The notes below the pieces were generated by a model. The model was given only the letters and a program-made list of their open reading frames with translations, was not told where the DNA came from and searched no databases. From Leucobacter chromiireducens subsp. solipictus (GTDB taxonomy: Bacteria; Actinomycetota; Actinomycetes; Actinomycetales; Microbacteriaceae): a DNA stretch of 64,000 nt. Numbering within the stretch: position 1 is the first letter of the stretch; every line of letters starts with the position of its first letter. Where the stretch lies: NCBI RefSeq assembly GCF_016758195.1, contig NZ_QYAC01000006.1, positions 1-64,000 on the forward strand, written 5' to 3'. A program made the position numbers and the translations under genes. Of the stretch, positions 16,685 to 25,820 are shown in pieces.

Positions 16685-17446
16685 ATGACACGCGGTACCC
16701 CTCGCTGGTGGAAGAAGCTGCTGGGTGTGCTCATCGCGCTCGCGGTGCTCGCCGGGGCGGGGGAGCTCGCGCTGCGCCTGATCGTTCCCGGCGTGATCGA
16801 GAACGCGGTGCGGTCGCAGCTGAAGCTCTCCGGGGATCACCCCGTGGACGTGTCACTCGGCGGTTCTGCGCTGCTGAACGCCCTGCGGGGTGGGATCGGC
16901 GACGTTCGCGTCGCGGTGCCGGAGGCCCCGATCCGCGACGGCATCGTCGCGGACGCGGAGCTCGCGGCCGGCCTCGTCCCATTCAACCCGCTGAACGGGG
17001 AGATCCGTGACGGCGACGTGCGCGTCACCGTGCCGCAGGATCAGCTGGGGCCCTTCGTGAGTCTCCTTACGAAGGGCGTTGCAACCACGGGCGAGGTGCG
17101 CGACGGGAACGTGGTGATCGGGCGGAGCATTTCCGTGCTCGGGCAGGACATTCCGCTCACGATTTCGCTCTCGGTCGGCGTGGTCGACGGGGACATCCTG
17201 CTCGAACCGCAGCGGGTGAGCGCGGCCGGGCTGGATCTCACTGCCGAGCAGATCACCGAGGCGACCGGCACCCTGCTCGACCCGGTGCTGCACCCGGAGC
17301 CGGTGTGCGTGCGGGATCAGCTCCCCGCGGGCGTGACGATCACCGAGGTCACGCTGTCCAGCACCGGTTCCGCGATCATCGACGCGTCCCTCGCCCCGGG
17401 CATCGTGTCCGATCCGGCACAGCGCGCGAAGGGCAGCTGCGAGTAA
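16685..17446 (+). CDS. LmeA-like (DUF2993) phospholipid-binding protein (253 aa)
   Basis: One N-terminal membrane segment (about residues 10-28) anchors a beta-rich outer domain. The domain shows the DUF2993 pattern: hydrophobic strands with VSLGGSALLNALRGGI near residues 55-70 and a FVSLL segment in the middle. The mycobacterial homologue LmeA binds phosphoinositides and aids lipoglycan mannan elongation in the envelope. The start ATG at 16685 has AAGGAG upstream. It lies 49 bp after argS and may be co-transcribed with it. Ligand and role in this organism are inferred from the family only. Confidence 0.82.
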   Translation: MTRGTPRWWKKLLGVLIALAVLAGAGELALRLIVPGVIENAVRSQLKLSGDHPVDVSLGGSALLNALRGGIGDVRVAVPEAPIRDGIVADAELAAGLVPFNPLNGEIRDGDVRVTVPQDQLGPFVSLLTKGVATTGEVRDGNVVIGRSISVLGQDIPLTISLSVGVVDGDILLEPQRVSAAGLDLTAEQITEATGTLLDPVLHPEPVCVRDQLPAGVTITEVTLSSTGSAIIDASLAPGIVSDPAQRAKGSCE

Positions 17447-17473
17447 GTCGCCCGGGCGGGAAGGCCCCGCGGG

Positions 17474-18910
17474 CTACAGCCCCGCCGCGCGGAGCGCGAG
17501 CCACGCGGCGGCGCGGTCGTCCGCGCGGTGCATCGCGAGCCCCGTGAGCTCCTCGATCCGCCGGATCCGGGAGGCGAGGGTTTGCCGGTGGATGCCCAGC
17601 TGTTCCGCGCTTGCGCGATGCGCGCCGTGGGACGCGAGGAACACCTGGAGCGTGGCCCCGAGCTCCCCGTGGGCGCCCGTGGCGTCCCGCAGCGGATCGA
17701 GCACCCGCGCGATCTCTTCCCCGGCGCGGTCGTCGAGCGCGGACAGGACGAGGCCGACGGTGGAGAGCTCGGTGAAGTCCACCACGGGGAGGTCGTCCGT
17801 GAACGCGGACTCGATCGCCTGATGCGCCTGCGTGGCGCTCGGGGCGAGGGCATCGGCGGGGGCCGCGGCACCGATGCCGAGGTGGAGCCCCCGGCCGGCC
17901 ACGGGGGTGAAACCGTGCACGCGGGCGGCGAGTTCCGGGGCGAGCTCCCCGCGCACGAAGCCGCGAACCCGCCCCTGGGTGCTCGCGAACACGTGCTCCG
18001 CGCCGAGTTCGTCGCACCAGCGCCGGATCAGGCGCTCGGTGTCGATCGTGCGGGTCTTCGCGCCGAGCTCGAAGGCCGTGAGATGCGATTCGTGGACGCC
18101 CCAGCGGTGCAGGAGCGCGGGGGCGTCGGGGCCGCCGGCGAGCAGGGTGTCGATGAGCGCTTCTCGGCCGAGGTGCTCGGTGAGTGAGGGGTCGTGTGTG
18201 CGCAGCAGGAGGTCGAAGAGCGCCGCGGCGAGGGAGGCGAGGTCGCGCGCGTGGCTCGTGCGGCTCGATCGGGTGGCGATGACCAGCCGGCCTGCGAGGT
18301 CCTGGTCGGAGCCGACCTGATGGGTCTGGAGGCCGTGGTGCCGCACGCGTACGGGGCGGCCCGTGGCGACGGCGATGGCGTCGGAGACGTGGAGCCGGCC
18401 GGCACCGGCGCTCGCGATCACCTGCGCCTCCGGATCGAGCAGCACCGCCCACCCGTCGATGCGCCGGGCCAGCTCGGCGATGACGGCGGTGAGGCCGCCG
18501 CGGCGCGCCACCTGCGTGAGTACGTTCATGCCGGCGGTGACGAGGCGGTCCGCGGCCCCGCGGTCCTCGGCGATGAGGGTGGTCAGGGTCGCGTGCAGGG
18601 CCACGTCGGCGAACTCGGTGCCGAGGATCGCGGTCATCCCGGCTGCCGAGAGTGCTGAGCGGAGCTCCGCGTCCCGCAGCGGGGTGACGTAGACGGCACC
18701 CGTGAGCGCCTCGCTCGCGGGTCCGCCCGCACTCAGGCGTGCGAGAAGTTCCTGTTCGGAGCCGGTAATGAGCGTCGCATAGTTGGGGTTTCCGACGACG
18801 ACATACGAGGAGATGTCGGTCACCCCGTCGACGGGGGTGCGCGCGTCCAGGCGCGCCTCGACGCACTCCCCGCCCACGGCGCGGACCACGGCGGCAAGAT
18901 CCAGGGCCAT
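17474..18910 (-). CDS. PucR-family transcriptional regulator (478 aa)
   Basis: The C-terminal 60 residues hold the PucR helix-turn-helix (HRASAEQLGIHRQTLASRIR), preceded by a GGDEF-like CdaR region near residues 270-390. The N-terminal half matches the PucR sensory domain (start LAAVVRAVGG). Such proteins usually activate catabolic genes for purines, amines or amino acids. The gene diverges from the alcohol dehydrogenase and APC permease, its probable targets. TACACT ends 6 nt before the ATG at 18910, so the mRNA is probably leaderless. Confidence 0.9.
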   Translation of the reverse strand: MALDLAAVVRAVGGECVEARLDARTPVDGVTDISSYVVVGNPNYATLITGSEQELLARLSAGGPASEALTGAVYVTPLRDAELRSALSAAGMTAILGTEFADVALHATLTTLIAEDRGAADRLVTAGMNVLTQVARRGGLTAVIAELARRIDGWAVLLDPEAQVIASAGAGRLHVSDAIAVATGRPVRVRHHGLQTHQVGSDQDLAGRLVIATRSSRTSHARDLASLAAALFDLLLRTHDPSLTEHLGREALIDTLLAGGPDAPALLHRWGVHESHLTAFELGAKTRTIDTERLIRRWCDELGAEHVFASTQGRVRGFVRGELAPELAARVHGFTPVAGRGLHLGIGAAAPADALAPSATQAHQAIESAFTDDLPVVDFTELSTVGLVLSALDDRAGEEIARVLDPLRDATGAHGELGATLQVFLASHGAHRASAEQLGIHRQTLASRIRRIEELTGLAMHRADDRAAAWLALRAAGL

Positions 18911-18916
18911 GCATGG

Positions 18917-18922
18917 AGTGTA
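18917..18922 (-). promoter_or_regulatory. -10 box of the PucR gene, leaderless type
   Basis: TACACT on the minus strand ends 6 nt before the PucR ATG. The rest of the 167-bp gap to the dehydrogenase contains a TAACAT that could serve the rightward genes. No clear PucR operator was recognised. Confidence 0.45.
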
Positions 18923-19077
18923 CCAAGTGGTGAATTGAGTACAGAAGATTCATCGTTTGGGTCGGTGACAGGTGGGCGGCTTCGTCCGTAACATCGCTTC
19001 CGTCGCGTTCGCCGCACCGTGCACCCGCCGGGGCCGCGACGCGATCCGAGTCACTCGAAAACGAAGGAGTTGTCCCC

Positions 19078-20175
19078 ATGAAGGCTGTGGTGTTCCGCGA
19101 TCCGGAGACCCGTGTCGAGGTCGCTCAGGTCGACCTTGCTGCCCCGAAGGCCGGAGAGGTTCGCGTCAAGATCGCCGCAGCCGGCGTCTGCCACTCTGAC
19201 CTGCATGTCAAACGTGGCGAATGGGAAGCCCCCGCACCGATGGTGATGGGGCACGAGGGCTCGGGGGTCGTCGTCGAGCTGGGCGAGGGAGTGACCTCCC
19301 TGGCCGTCGGCGACCACGTCGTGCTGAGCTGGGTGCCGCCGTGCGGCGAGTGCCGTCACTGCCTGCAGGGCCACGAGGCGCGCTGCCAGAAGGTCGCCAC
19401 GGTCGTGGCACCCCAGGGCGTGCTGTTCGACGGCACCTCGCGGCTGTCGCTGGGGGAGGAGCAGATCCACCACTACCTCGGCGTCTCCTCCTTCGCCGAG
19501 GAGGTCATCGTGCCGGCTTCCGGCGCCATCAAGGTCCGCGACGACGCGCCGCTCGATGTCATCGCGGTCGTGGGCTGCGCCGTGGCCACCGGGGTCGGGG
19601 CCGTGCTGAACACCGCCGCGGTCGAGCCCGGGGCCACCGTCGCCGTGATCGGCTGCGGCGGCGTGGGCCTCAACGTGGTGCAGGGCGCGAAGCTCGCGGG
19701 TGCCGAGCGCATCATCGCGATCGACGTGGTCGCGGAGAAGACCACCATGGCGCTGCAGTTCGGGGCGACCGACCGGATCGACGCGTCCGAGCGCGATGCC
19801 GTCGAGCAGCTGTTCGAGCTCATGCCCGACGGCGTGGACTACGTGTTCGACGCGATCGGTCGCACCTCGACCACCGAGCAGGCGATCCAGATGCTCGGCC
19901 TCGGCGGCGCCGCCGTCATCGTCGGGCTGCCCCCCACGGGTGCGAAGGCCTCGTTCGAGCCGCTCGTGCTCGCGGAGGCCGACCAGCGGATCCTGGGCTC
20001 GAACTACGGCTCGGTGCGCCCGTCGATCGACATCCCCGCACTCGTGGACCGCTACATGGACGGCCAGCTGAAGCTGGATCCGCTCATCTCGGGCCGCCGT
20101 TCCCTCGACGAGGCCGCAGAGGCGCTCGACGACCTCGAGGCCGGCGGCGTGCTGCGCACGCTCCTTATCCCGTAA
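19078..20175 (+). CDS. zinc-dependent alcohol dehydrogenase, class III-like (365 aa)
   Basis: A medium-chain, zinc-containing, NAD-dependent dehydrogenase. The catalytic zinc site is visible as Cys38-His39 (GVCHSD), GHE near 59-61 and a later Cys. The structural zinc site is CGECRHCLQGHEARC near residues 91-105. The cofactor motif GCGGVG lies near residues 197-202. It oxidises a primary alcohol to an aldehyde or the reverse. AAGGAG precedes the ATG at 19078. It is followed after 44 bp by the APC permease, and the divergent PucR gene probably controls both. The substrate may be linked to the amine or amino acid the permease brings in, but this is inference. Confidence 0.9.
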   Translation: MKAVVFRDPETRVEVAQVDLAAPKAGEVRVKIAAAGVCHSDLHVKRGEWEAPAPMVMGHEGSGVVVELGEGVTSLAVGDHVVLSWVPPCGECRHCLQGHEARCQKVATVVAPQGVLFDGTSRLSLGEEQIHHYLGVSSFAEEVIVPASGAIKVRDDAPLDVIAVVGCAVATGVGAVLNTAAVEPGATVAVIGCGGVGLNVVQGAKLAGAERIIAIDVVAEKTTMALQFGATDRIDASERDAVEQLFELMPDGVDYVFDAIGRTSTTEQAIQMLGLGGAAVIVGLPPTGAKASFEPLVLAEADQRILGSNYGSVRPSIDIPALVDRYMDGQLKLDPLISGRRSLDEAAEALDDLEAGGVLRTLLIP

Positions 20176-20219
20176 CCCGACCCACGTCCTCGACGAAGAG
20201 AAAAGACTCACGTACTGAC

Positions 20220-21647
20220 ATGACTCAGACCACCGAACGCAAGGTCGACGCCGGCCTCCGCGAGGGGGTGATGTCTGGCCCCGAACTCGCGGCCCAGGCC
20301 ATCGCCAACATCGCGCCGAGCGCCGTCATCGCCTTCACCGCCGCCTCGATCTTCCTCGGGGCCGGCAATGGCACCATGTTCGCTTTCGTGCTCGCCACGA
20401 TCGTGATCCTCTGTGTCGGCTACATCATCTCGATGTTCGCCCGCCGCCACGCCTCGGCCGGCTCGCTCTACACCTACGTGTCGAAGGGCCTGGGCCCGAC
20501 CGGCGCCTTCGCCGCGGGGACCGCGCTGCTCATCGGCTCGTGGGGCATCGCCGCCGGCTCGCTCGGCGGTGCCGTCTCCTACAGGTCGGACCTCCTGCGG
20601 ATCTTCGGCATCGACCGCGCCGACAGCACGGGGTGGCTCATCGGCCTCGCCGTGGTCATTGGCGGCCTCGCGACCTTCTTCACCATTCGCGGAATCCGGA
20701 TCTCCGCCCGCGTCTCGCTGGTTCTCGAACTCGCGTCCGTGGCGATCATCCTCGTCCTGCTGATCGCGGCGCTCGTGTGGCTCGGCCCGGACGCGTGGGA
20801 TCCCGCGCAGTTCTCGTTCGAGGGGGTGCCGTTCCAGGGCGTCGCCGCGGGCATGGTGCTCGGGATCCTCGGCTTCGTCGGCTTCTCCTCGGCCGACGCG
20901 CTTGGCCGCGAAGCGCGCAACCCGCACACCGCGATCCCGCGCGCCATCATGTGGAGCGCCGTGGTGGTGGGCGTCCTCTACGTGTTCGCCGCCTACACCC
21001 AGATCGCGGTGCTCGGCGACGATCTCGGCACCGTGGCGAGCCCGCTGCAGGCCATCAACGACCGGATCGGCATGCCCGGCTGGTTCGCGCCGGTGCTCGT
21101 GTTCGGCGTTGCGGCATCGTTCTTCGCCGTGGTGGTCGCGCCGCTCAACGTCGTGGGACGCATCGTCTACGTGATGGGCAAGGAGGGCATCATGCCCGAG
21201 CGCTTCGGCCGCACCCACGAACAGCACCTCACCCCGCACCGCGTCCTGCTGATCGCGGGACCCGCGGCGATCGTGCTCGACGTGATCCTCTTGCTGGCGG
21301 GCACCCATCCGATGGACATCGTGGTGTGGGTGGACACCTACGGCACGTACGGGTACATGGTCGCCTACGCGCTCGTCGCGATCGCCGGTGTGGTCTACAC
21401 GACGCGCGCCGGGATCCCGAACCGACTCGTGTGGCTCTGCGCCGTGGTCGCGGTGGTGGCCATGGGGTATGTGTTCTTCGCGAATGTGTGGCCCGTCCCC
21501 GCATTCCCGATCAACGTGATCCCCTACCTGTTCGCAGCGACCATGCTTGCCGCGTTCCTGCGGTTCTGGTGGGTGAAGCGGAACCGCCCCGAGGTCCTGG
21601 CGCGCGTGGGCAACACGCACACCGAGATGCTGGAGGGCGTGGGCTAA
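20220..21647 (+). CDS. APC-family amino acid/amine permease (475 aa)
   Basis: About twelve transmembrane helices with the APC superfamily's unwound TM1 pattern (SGPELAAQAIANIAPSAVIAF) and the conserved GREARNPHTAIPRAI loop between helices 6 and 7. It should import an amino acid, polyamine or similar cation by proton symport. ATG at 20220 follows a weak GAAGAG site. It is the second gene of the PucR-linked pair. A 25-bp perfect hairpin follows its stop. Confidence 0.88.
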   Translation: MTQTTERKVDAGLREGVMSGPELAAQAIANIAPSAVIAFTAASIFLGAGNGTMFAFVLATIVILCVGYIISMFARRHASAGSLYTYVSKGLGPTGAFAAGTALLIGSWGIAAGSLGGAVSYRSDLLRIFGIDRADSTGWLIGLAVVIGGLATFFTIRGIRISARVSLVLELASVAIILVLLIAALVWLGPDAWDPAQFSFEGVPFQGVAAGMVLGILGFVGFSSADALGREARNPHTAIPRAIMWSAVVVGVLYVFAAYTQIAVLGDDLGTVASPLQAINDRIGMPGWFAPVLVFGVAASFFAVVVAPLNVVGRIVYVMGKEGIMPERFGRTHEQHLTPHRVLLIAGPAAIVLDVILLLAGTHPMDIVVWVDTYGTYGYMVAYALVAIAGVVYTTRAGIPNRLVWLCAVVAVVAMGYVFFANVWPVPAFPINVIPYLFAATMLAAFLRFWWVKRNRPEVLARVGNTHTEMLEGVG

Positions 21648-21655
21648 CCGCCACG

Positions 21656-21710
21656 CACCGACACCGCGGCCCGGTCACACACGGCGTGTGACCGGGCCGC
21701 GGTGTCGGTG
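21656..21710. terminator. 25-bp perfect hairpin after the APC permease
   Basis: The arms 21656-21680 and 21686-21710 are exact reverse complements, with a 5-nt loop. The arm begins CACCGACACCGCGGCCC. It starts 8 bp after the permease stop. There is no T-tract, so if it ends transcription it does so as a G+C-rich L-shaped terminator. The stem is far longer than a minimal terminator needs. Confidence 0.7.
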
Positions 21711-21791
21711 CCACACGTCGGCGGTGCCAGCCCCGAGGCCTCGCCGCCCAGCGGATGTTGTCACACTCCCGTTCGGACATGCGTCGCACGC

Positions 21792-21797
21792 TAAGCT
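21792..21797 (+). promoter_or_regulatory. possible lysA -10 box and structured leader
   Basis: TAAGCT lies 132 bp before lysA. The leader that would follow folds a 12-bp stem-loop with one mismatch at 21811-21841. No convincing -35 or lysine-riboswitch core was seen, so regulation by this leader is only possible. Confidence 0.3.
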
Positions 21798-21928
21798 GGA
21801 CGGGTTCGTTCTGAGCCTGTGCTCCGTTCGCACGGCTTCAGGGGCCAATCCGGGTCCGCTCGCCACGCGCTGCCCGCTGCAGCGCCGCGAGCGCAACGAC
21901 CACGACGTACTCACCCCAGGAGCCCCAG

Positions 21929-23359
21929 ATGGACACCACCAACACGATTGACCCGCGCGTCTTTCCCCCGACCGCCCGCCGCGGCAGTTCCTGCGGCGAA
22001 CTGAAGCTCGGCGAGATTCAGGCGACCGCGCTGACCGCGGAGTTCGGCTCGCCGCTCTACGTGGTCGACGAGGACGCCGCCCGGGCTCGCGCCGTCGAGG
22101 TGCGCACCGCCCTGCAGCGCGAGGCCGCGCGTATCGGCACCGCGGCCACCGTGTATTACGCGACCAAGGCGTTTCTGTGCGTCGAGGTGGCGCGCTGGAT
22201 GGCGGAAGAGGGGCTGGCCATCGACGTCGCCAGCGGGGGCGAGCTCGCCGTCGCGCTCGCCGCGGGGGTCGATCCTGCCCTGATCGGTTTTCACGGCAAC
22301 AACAAGTCCGAAGCCGAGATCGCGCGCGCCGTCGCCGCGGGCGTGGGCACCATCATCCTGGATAGCGAGTGGGAGACCGAGCGCGTTGCCCGCGCCGCGG
22401 CCGCGGCCGGGGTCCGGCAGCGCGTGCGCCTCCGCGTGAACAGCGGCGTGCACGCCTCGACGCACGACTTCCTCGCGACCTCGCACGAGGACCAGAAGTT
22501 TGGCCAGCCGCTCGCGGAGGCCCCGCGCCTCGTCGGCGACATCCTGCAGCACGAGTCGCTCGAGTTCGTCGGCCTGCACTGCCACATCGGCTCCCAGATT
22601 TTCGCGACCGACGGGTTCCGCGAGTCCGCGCGACGGCTGCTCGGGGTCTACCCCGAACTGGCGCGCCTCGCCGGTCGCGACATCCCCGAGTTGAACCTGG
22701 GCGGCGGCTTCGGCATCGCCTACACGAGCGCGGCGGCCGATGAGGCCCCCGCGATCGCAGACGTGGCGCGCCAGCTCGCCGATATCGTCGCAGAGACCGC
22801 CGCCGAGGCCGGCATTCCGGTCCCGCACCTCGCGTTCGAGCCGGGCCGCGGCATCATCGGCCAGGCGGGTGTCACGCTGTACACGGTCGGCACGACAAAG
22901 ACGGTGCAGCTCGCGGGGAGCGACGCGGCGGCGGATCCCGCCGACCTCGGCTTCAGCGAACGGCTCTACGTGAGCGTGGACGGCGGTATGAGCGACAACG
23001 CGCGCCCCGCCCTCTACGGGGCTGACTACCAGGTCCGCATCGCGAACCGCGCAAGCGACGCCGCCCCGGCCCTCGTGCGGGTCGTCGGCAAGCACTGCGA
23101 GTCCGGCGACATCGTGGTGCAGCGCGACGTGCTCCCGGGCGATGTTCGCCCCGGCGACACCCTCGCGGTGGCCGCGACCGGCGCCTACTGCTGGGCCCTC
23201 GCGAGCAACTACAACTACGTGCCCCGGCCACCGGTCGTCGCGATCTCCGGCGGCTCGGCGCGGATCATCGTGCGCGGCGACACGGAGGAAGAACTCCTCG
23301 CCAAGAGCGTCCAGGACGCACGCGTATTTACCCCCACCACGAACGGAGCAACCAAGTGA
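21929..23359 (+). CDS. lysA: diaminopimelate decarboxylase (476 aa)
   Basis: A fold-type III PLP enzyme that decarboxylates meso-diaminopimelate to L-lysine, the last step of lysine synthesis. The PLP lysine is Lys80 in VYYATKAFL. HIGSQ, the glycine loop GGGFGIAYT and the C-terminal catalytic CESGD are all present. CCAGGAG precedes the ATG at 21929. The stop overlaps the hom start (GTGA), so both branches of the aspartate family are made together. The protein is about 30 residues longer than many relatives, mainly at the N-terminus. Confidence 0.96.
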   Translation: MDTTNTIDPRVFPPTARRGSSCGELKLGEIQATALTAEFGSPLYVVDEDAARARAVEVRTALQREAARIGTAATVYYATKAFLCVEVARWMAEEGLAIDVASGGELAVALAAGVDPALIGFHGNNKSEAEIARAVAAGVGTIILDSEWETERVARAAAAAGVRQRVRLRVNSGVHASTHDFLATSHEDQKFGQPLAEAPRLVGDILQHESLEFVGLHCHIGSQIFATDGFRESARRLLGVYPELARLAGRDIPELNLGGGFGIAYTSAAADEAPAIADVARQLADIVAETAAEAGIPVPHLAFEPGRGIIGQAGVTLYTVGTTKTVQLAGSDAAADPADLGFSERLYVSVDGGMSDNARPALYGADYQVRIANRASDAAPALVRVVGKHCESGDIVVQRDVLPGDVRPGDTLAVAATGAYCWALASNYNYVPRPPVVAISGGSARIIVRGDTEEELLAKSVQDARVFTPTTNGATK

Positions 23360-24666
23360 ACGGATACCGCGATCTCCGCGTCGCGCTGCTGGGCTGCGGC
23401 TCGGTCGGCGCGCAGACGGCCCGACTCATCCTCGAACACGGGGAGGAGCTCGCCGCCCGCATCGGAGCGCGCTTGACGCTCGCCGGGATTGCGGTGCGCG
23501 ACGTGAACGCGAAGCGCGACGTCGAGCTGCCGCAGGAGCTGTTCACCACGGACGCTGAGCGTCTCGTGCAGAGCGCCGACATCGTGATCGAGCTCATGGG
23601 CGGCATCGAGCCGGCCCGCACCCTGATCCTGCAGGCGCTGCAGGGCGGTGCCGACGTGGTCACCGCCAACAAGGCCCTGATCGCCGAGCACGGCCGCGAG
23701 CTCGCGGACGCCGCCGAGCAGGTCGGTGCACAGCTGTCCTACGAGGCCGCCGTCGCCGCCGCGATCCCGATCCTGCGCCCGCTGCGCGAGAGCCTCGCGG
23801 GTGACCACATCACCCGCGTGCTCGGGATCGTCAACGGCTCCACAAACTACATCCTCGATCGCATGGATCGCTTCGGGGACAGCGCCGAGGACGCGATGCG
23901 CGTTGCGGCGGAGCTCGGCTACCTGGAGGCGGACCCCACGCTCGACGTCGAGGGCTTCGACGCCGCGCAGAAGGCGACGATCCTCGCGAGCATCGCGTTC
24001 CACACCGAGATGCCGGTCGACGCGGTGCACCGCGAGGGCATCTCGAACATCACGCTCGCGCAGATCGAGGCGGCGAAGCACGCCGGGTACGTGATCAAGC
24101 TGCTCGCGATCGCCGAGCGGATCACCTCGAGCGACGGCGTGGCCGGCGTTTCGGCCCGGGTCTACCCGGCGCTGATCCGACGCGACCACCCGCTCGCCGC
24201 CGTCTATGGCGGCAAGAACGCGGTCTTCGTGGAAGCCGAAGCCGCGGGCGAACTCATGTTCTACGGTGCGGGCGCGGGCGGCGCGGAAACGGCATCCGCC
24301 GTGCTCGGTGACCTCGTGTCGGCGGCGCGTCGCCACGTCATCGGCGGCCCCGGCATCCCGGGTTCGCTGCACGCGGAGCTCCCGATTCTCCCCGTGGGTG
24401 AGGTCAACACGGCGTACCAGGTGATGCTTGACGTGCACGATCAGCCCGGGGTGCTTGCCGGGATCGCGGGCATCCTCGCGGAGCACGGCGTGTCGGCGGC
24501 GAGCGTCGAGCAGACCGTGGCGAAGGAGCAGGAAGGCCGCGCCGCCCTCGTGATCGGCACGCACGTCGCCCGCGAGGCCGATCTGGCCGCGATGGTTGAC
24601 GCGCTGCGCGCCTCCGACCTCGTGCTCGAGGTCACCAGCGTGCTGCGGCTCGAGGGCAACGCATGA
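23356..24666 (+). CDS. hom: homoserine dehydrogenase (436 aa)
   Basis: Reduces aspartate semialdehyde to homoserine with NAD(P)H, feeding threonine and methionine synthesis. The N-terminal Rossmann motif GCGSVG is at residues 11-16. The catalytic domain carries NGSTNYILDRM and EADPTLDVEGFDAAQK. The last 85 residues form an ACT domain (DQPGVLAGIAGIL), which in relatives gives feedback control by threonine. The GTG start overlaps the lysA stop and the stop overlaps the thrB ATG. Confidence 0.96.
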   Translation: MNGYRDLRVALLGCGSVGAQTARLILEHGEELAARIGARLTLAGIAVRDVNAKRDVELPQELFTTDAERLVQSADIVIELMGGIEPARTLILQALQGGADVVTANKALIAEHGRELADAAEQVGAQLSYEAAVAAAIPILRPLRESLAGDHITRVLGIVNGSTNYILDRMDRFGDSAEDAMRVAAELGYLEADPTLDVEGFDAAQKATILASIAFHTEMPVDAVHREGISNITLAQIEAAKHAGYVIKLLAIAERITSSDGVAGVSARVYPALIRRDHPLAAVYGGKNAVFVEAEAAGELMFYGAGAGGAETASAVLGDLVSAARRHVIGGPGIPGSLHAELPILPVGEVNTAYQVMLDVHDQPGVLAGIAGILAEHGVSAASVEQTVAKEQEGRAALVIGTHVAREADLAAMVDALRASDLVLEVTSVLRLEGNA

Positions 24667-25598
24667 GCGGCGCCGCGTCTCGCGCCGTCCGCGTACACGT
24701 CCCCTCGACGAGCGCCAACCTCGGCCCCGGCTTCGACACGCTCGGGATCGCCCTCGCCTACGGGGACGACCTCACCGCGGTGACGCGCCCGGAGGCCGGC
24801 GCGACGGTTGCCGTGACCGGCGTCGGCGCGGGCGAGGTTCCGACGGACGCCTCGAACCTGGTGGTGCGCTCCGCCGCGCACGTGTACGAGCGGCTCGGCC
24901 GCGAGCTGCCGGGCCTGAACGTTGAAGCCACGAACCGGATCCCGCACGGCCGCGGCATGGGATCCTCGGGCTCCGCGATCGTCGCGGGCGTAATGATTGC
25001 CGCTGGCCTGCTCGCGAGCGATCCCGACGCGCCGGTGGAGCTCACGGAAGCGCAGCTGCTCGCCTTCGCGACGGAGCTGGAGGGGCACCCGGATAACGTG
25101 GCGCCCGCGCTCTTCGGCGGGCTCACGATCGCCTGGTCCACCGAGGCCGGGCCGCAGTTCAAGCGGCTGCTGGTGCACCGCGGAGTCGCTCCGCTCGTGC
25201 TGGTGCCGAGCTTCACCATGTCCACCGAGCTCGCGCGCAGCCTGCAACCCGAACAGGTGCCACACGAGGACGCCGTGTTCAACGTGTCGCGCTCCGCGCT
25301 GCTGATCGCCGCCCTCACGCAGAGCCCGGAACTGCTGATGCAGGCCACCGAGGACCGCCTGCACCAGGACTACCGCGGCGACGCGATGCCCGCCACGCGG
25401 GATCTGATTCGGGAACTGCGCGCTGCGGGACACCCGGCGGTGGTGTCCGGGGCGGGCCCCTCGATTCTCGTGCTGTCACCCGGGCCCGCCGAGCGTCAAG
25501 CCGCGGCGGATCTGGTCGCGCAGGCCCACCCGGATTGGCGTGTGCTGCTCCTCGCCGTGGACACCAAGGGTGCTACAGTGGAGGAGATCCCCGCGTAG
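24663..25598 (+). CDS. thrB: homoserine kinase (311 aa)
   Basis: A GHMP-family kinase that phosphorylates homoserine with ATP. The ATP-binding loop PHGRGMGSSGSA is near residues 96-107, and the N-terminal VHVPSTSANLGPGFDTLG is diagnostic of ThrB. The ATGA overlap couples it to hom. Threonine synthase (thrC), which in mycobacteria sits between hom and thrB, is absent; the hom-thrB arrangement resembles that of Corynebacterium. ThrC must be encoded elsewhere if threonine is made. Confidence 0.95.
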   Translation: MSGAASRAVRVHVPSTSANLGPGFDTLGIALAYGDDLTAVTRPEAGATVAVTGVGAGEVPTDASNLVVRSAAHVYERLGRELPGLNVEATNRIPHGRGMGSSGSAIVAGVMIAAGLLASDPDAPVELTEAQLLAFATELEGHPDNVAPALFGGLTIAWSTEAGPQFKRLLVHRGVAPLVLVPSFTMSTELARSLQPEQVPHEDAVFNVSRSALLIAALTQSPELLMQATEDRLHQDYRGDAMPATRDLIRELRAAGHPAVVSGAGPSILVLSPGPAERQAAADLVAQAHPDWRVLLLAVDTKGATVEEIPA

Positions 25599-25820
25599 CT
25601 GGTGCGCTCATCGAGTGCGTCGGATACCCGCGGCCCGGATGGTTTCGGTGCGAGTTCCTCGGAGCTCGCAACCGGCACGCCGCTGTGGCCGGGGAGTGTG
25701 GATCGTTTTCCTCACCGTGACGCGAGTGTCCGGTGATCCCGACGCACCTGATGTGCACCCTCTCGGGAGCGCGTGGCCGTGAGTGCCCGCGGTTCCTGCG
25801 GAGTTCCGAAAGGAAGAAAC

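Noticed and set aside
14950..16734. A 594-codon frame antisense to argS
   Set aside because: Shadow of the argS third-position G+C bias; no ribosome site or known domain.
21798..21928. Lysine riboswitch upstream of lysA
   Set aside because: Only one simple stem-loop is evident; the multi-helix core and its conserved bases were not found.
21819..22004. Leader peptide before lysA
   Set aside because: The 61-codon frame has no run of Lys or Thr codons, overlaps lysA and shows no ribosome site.
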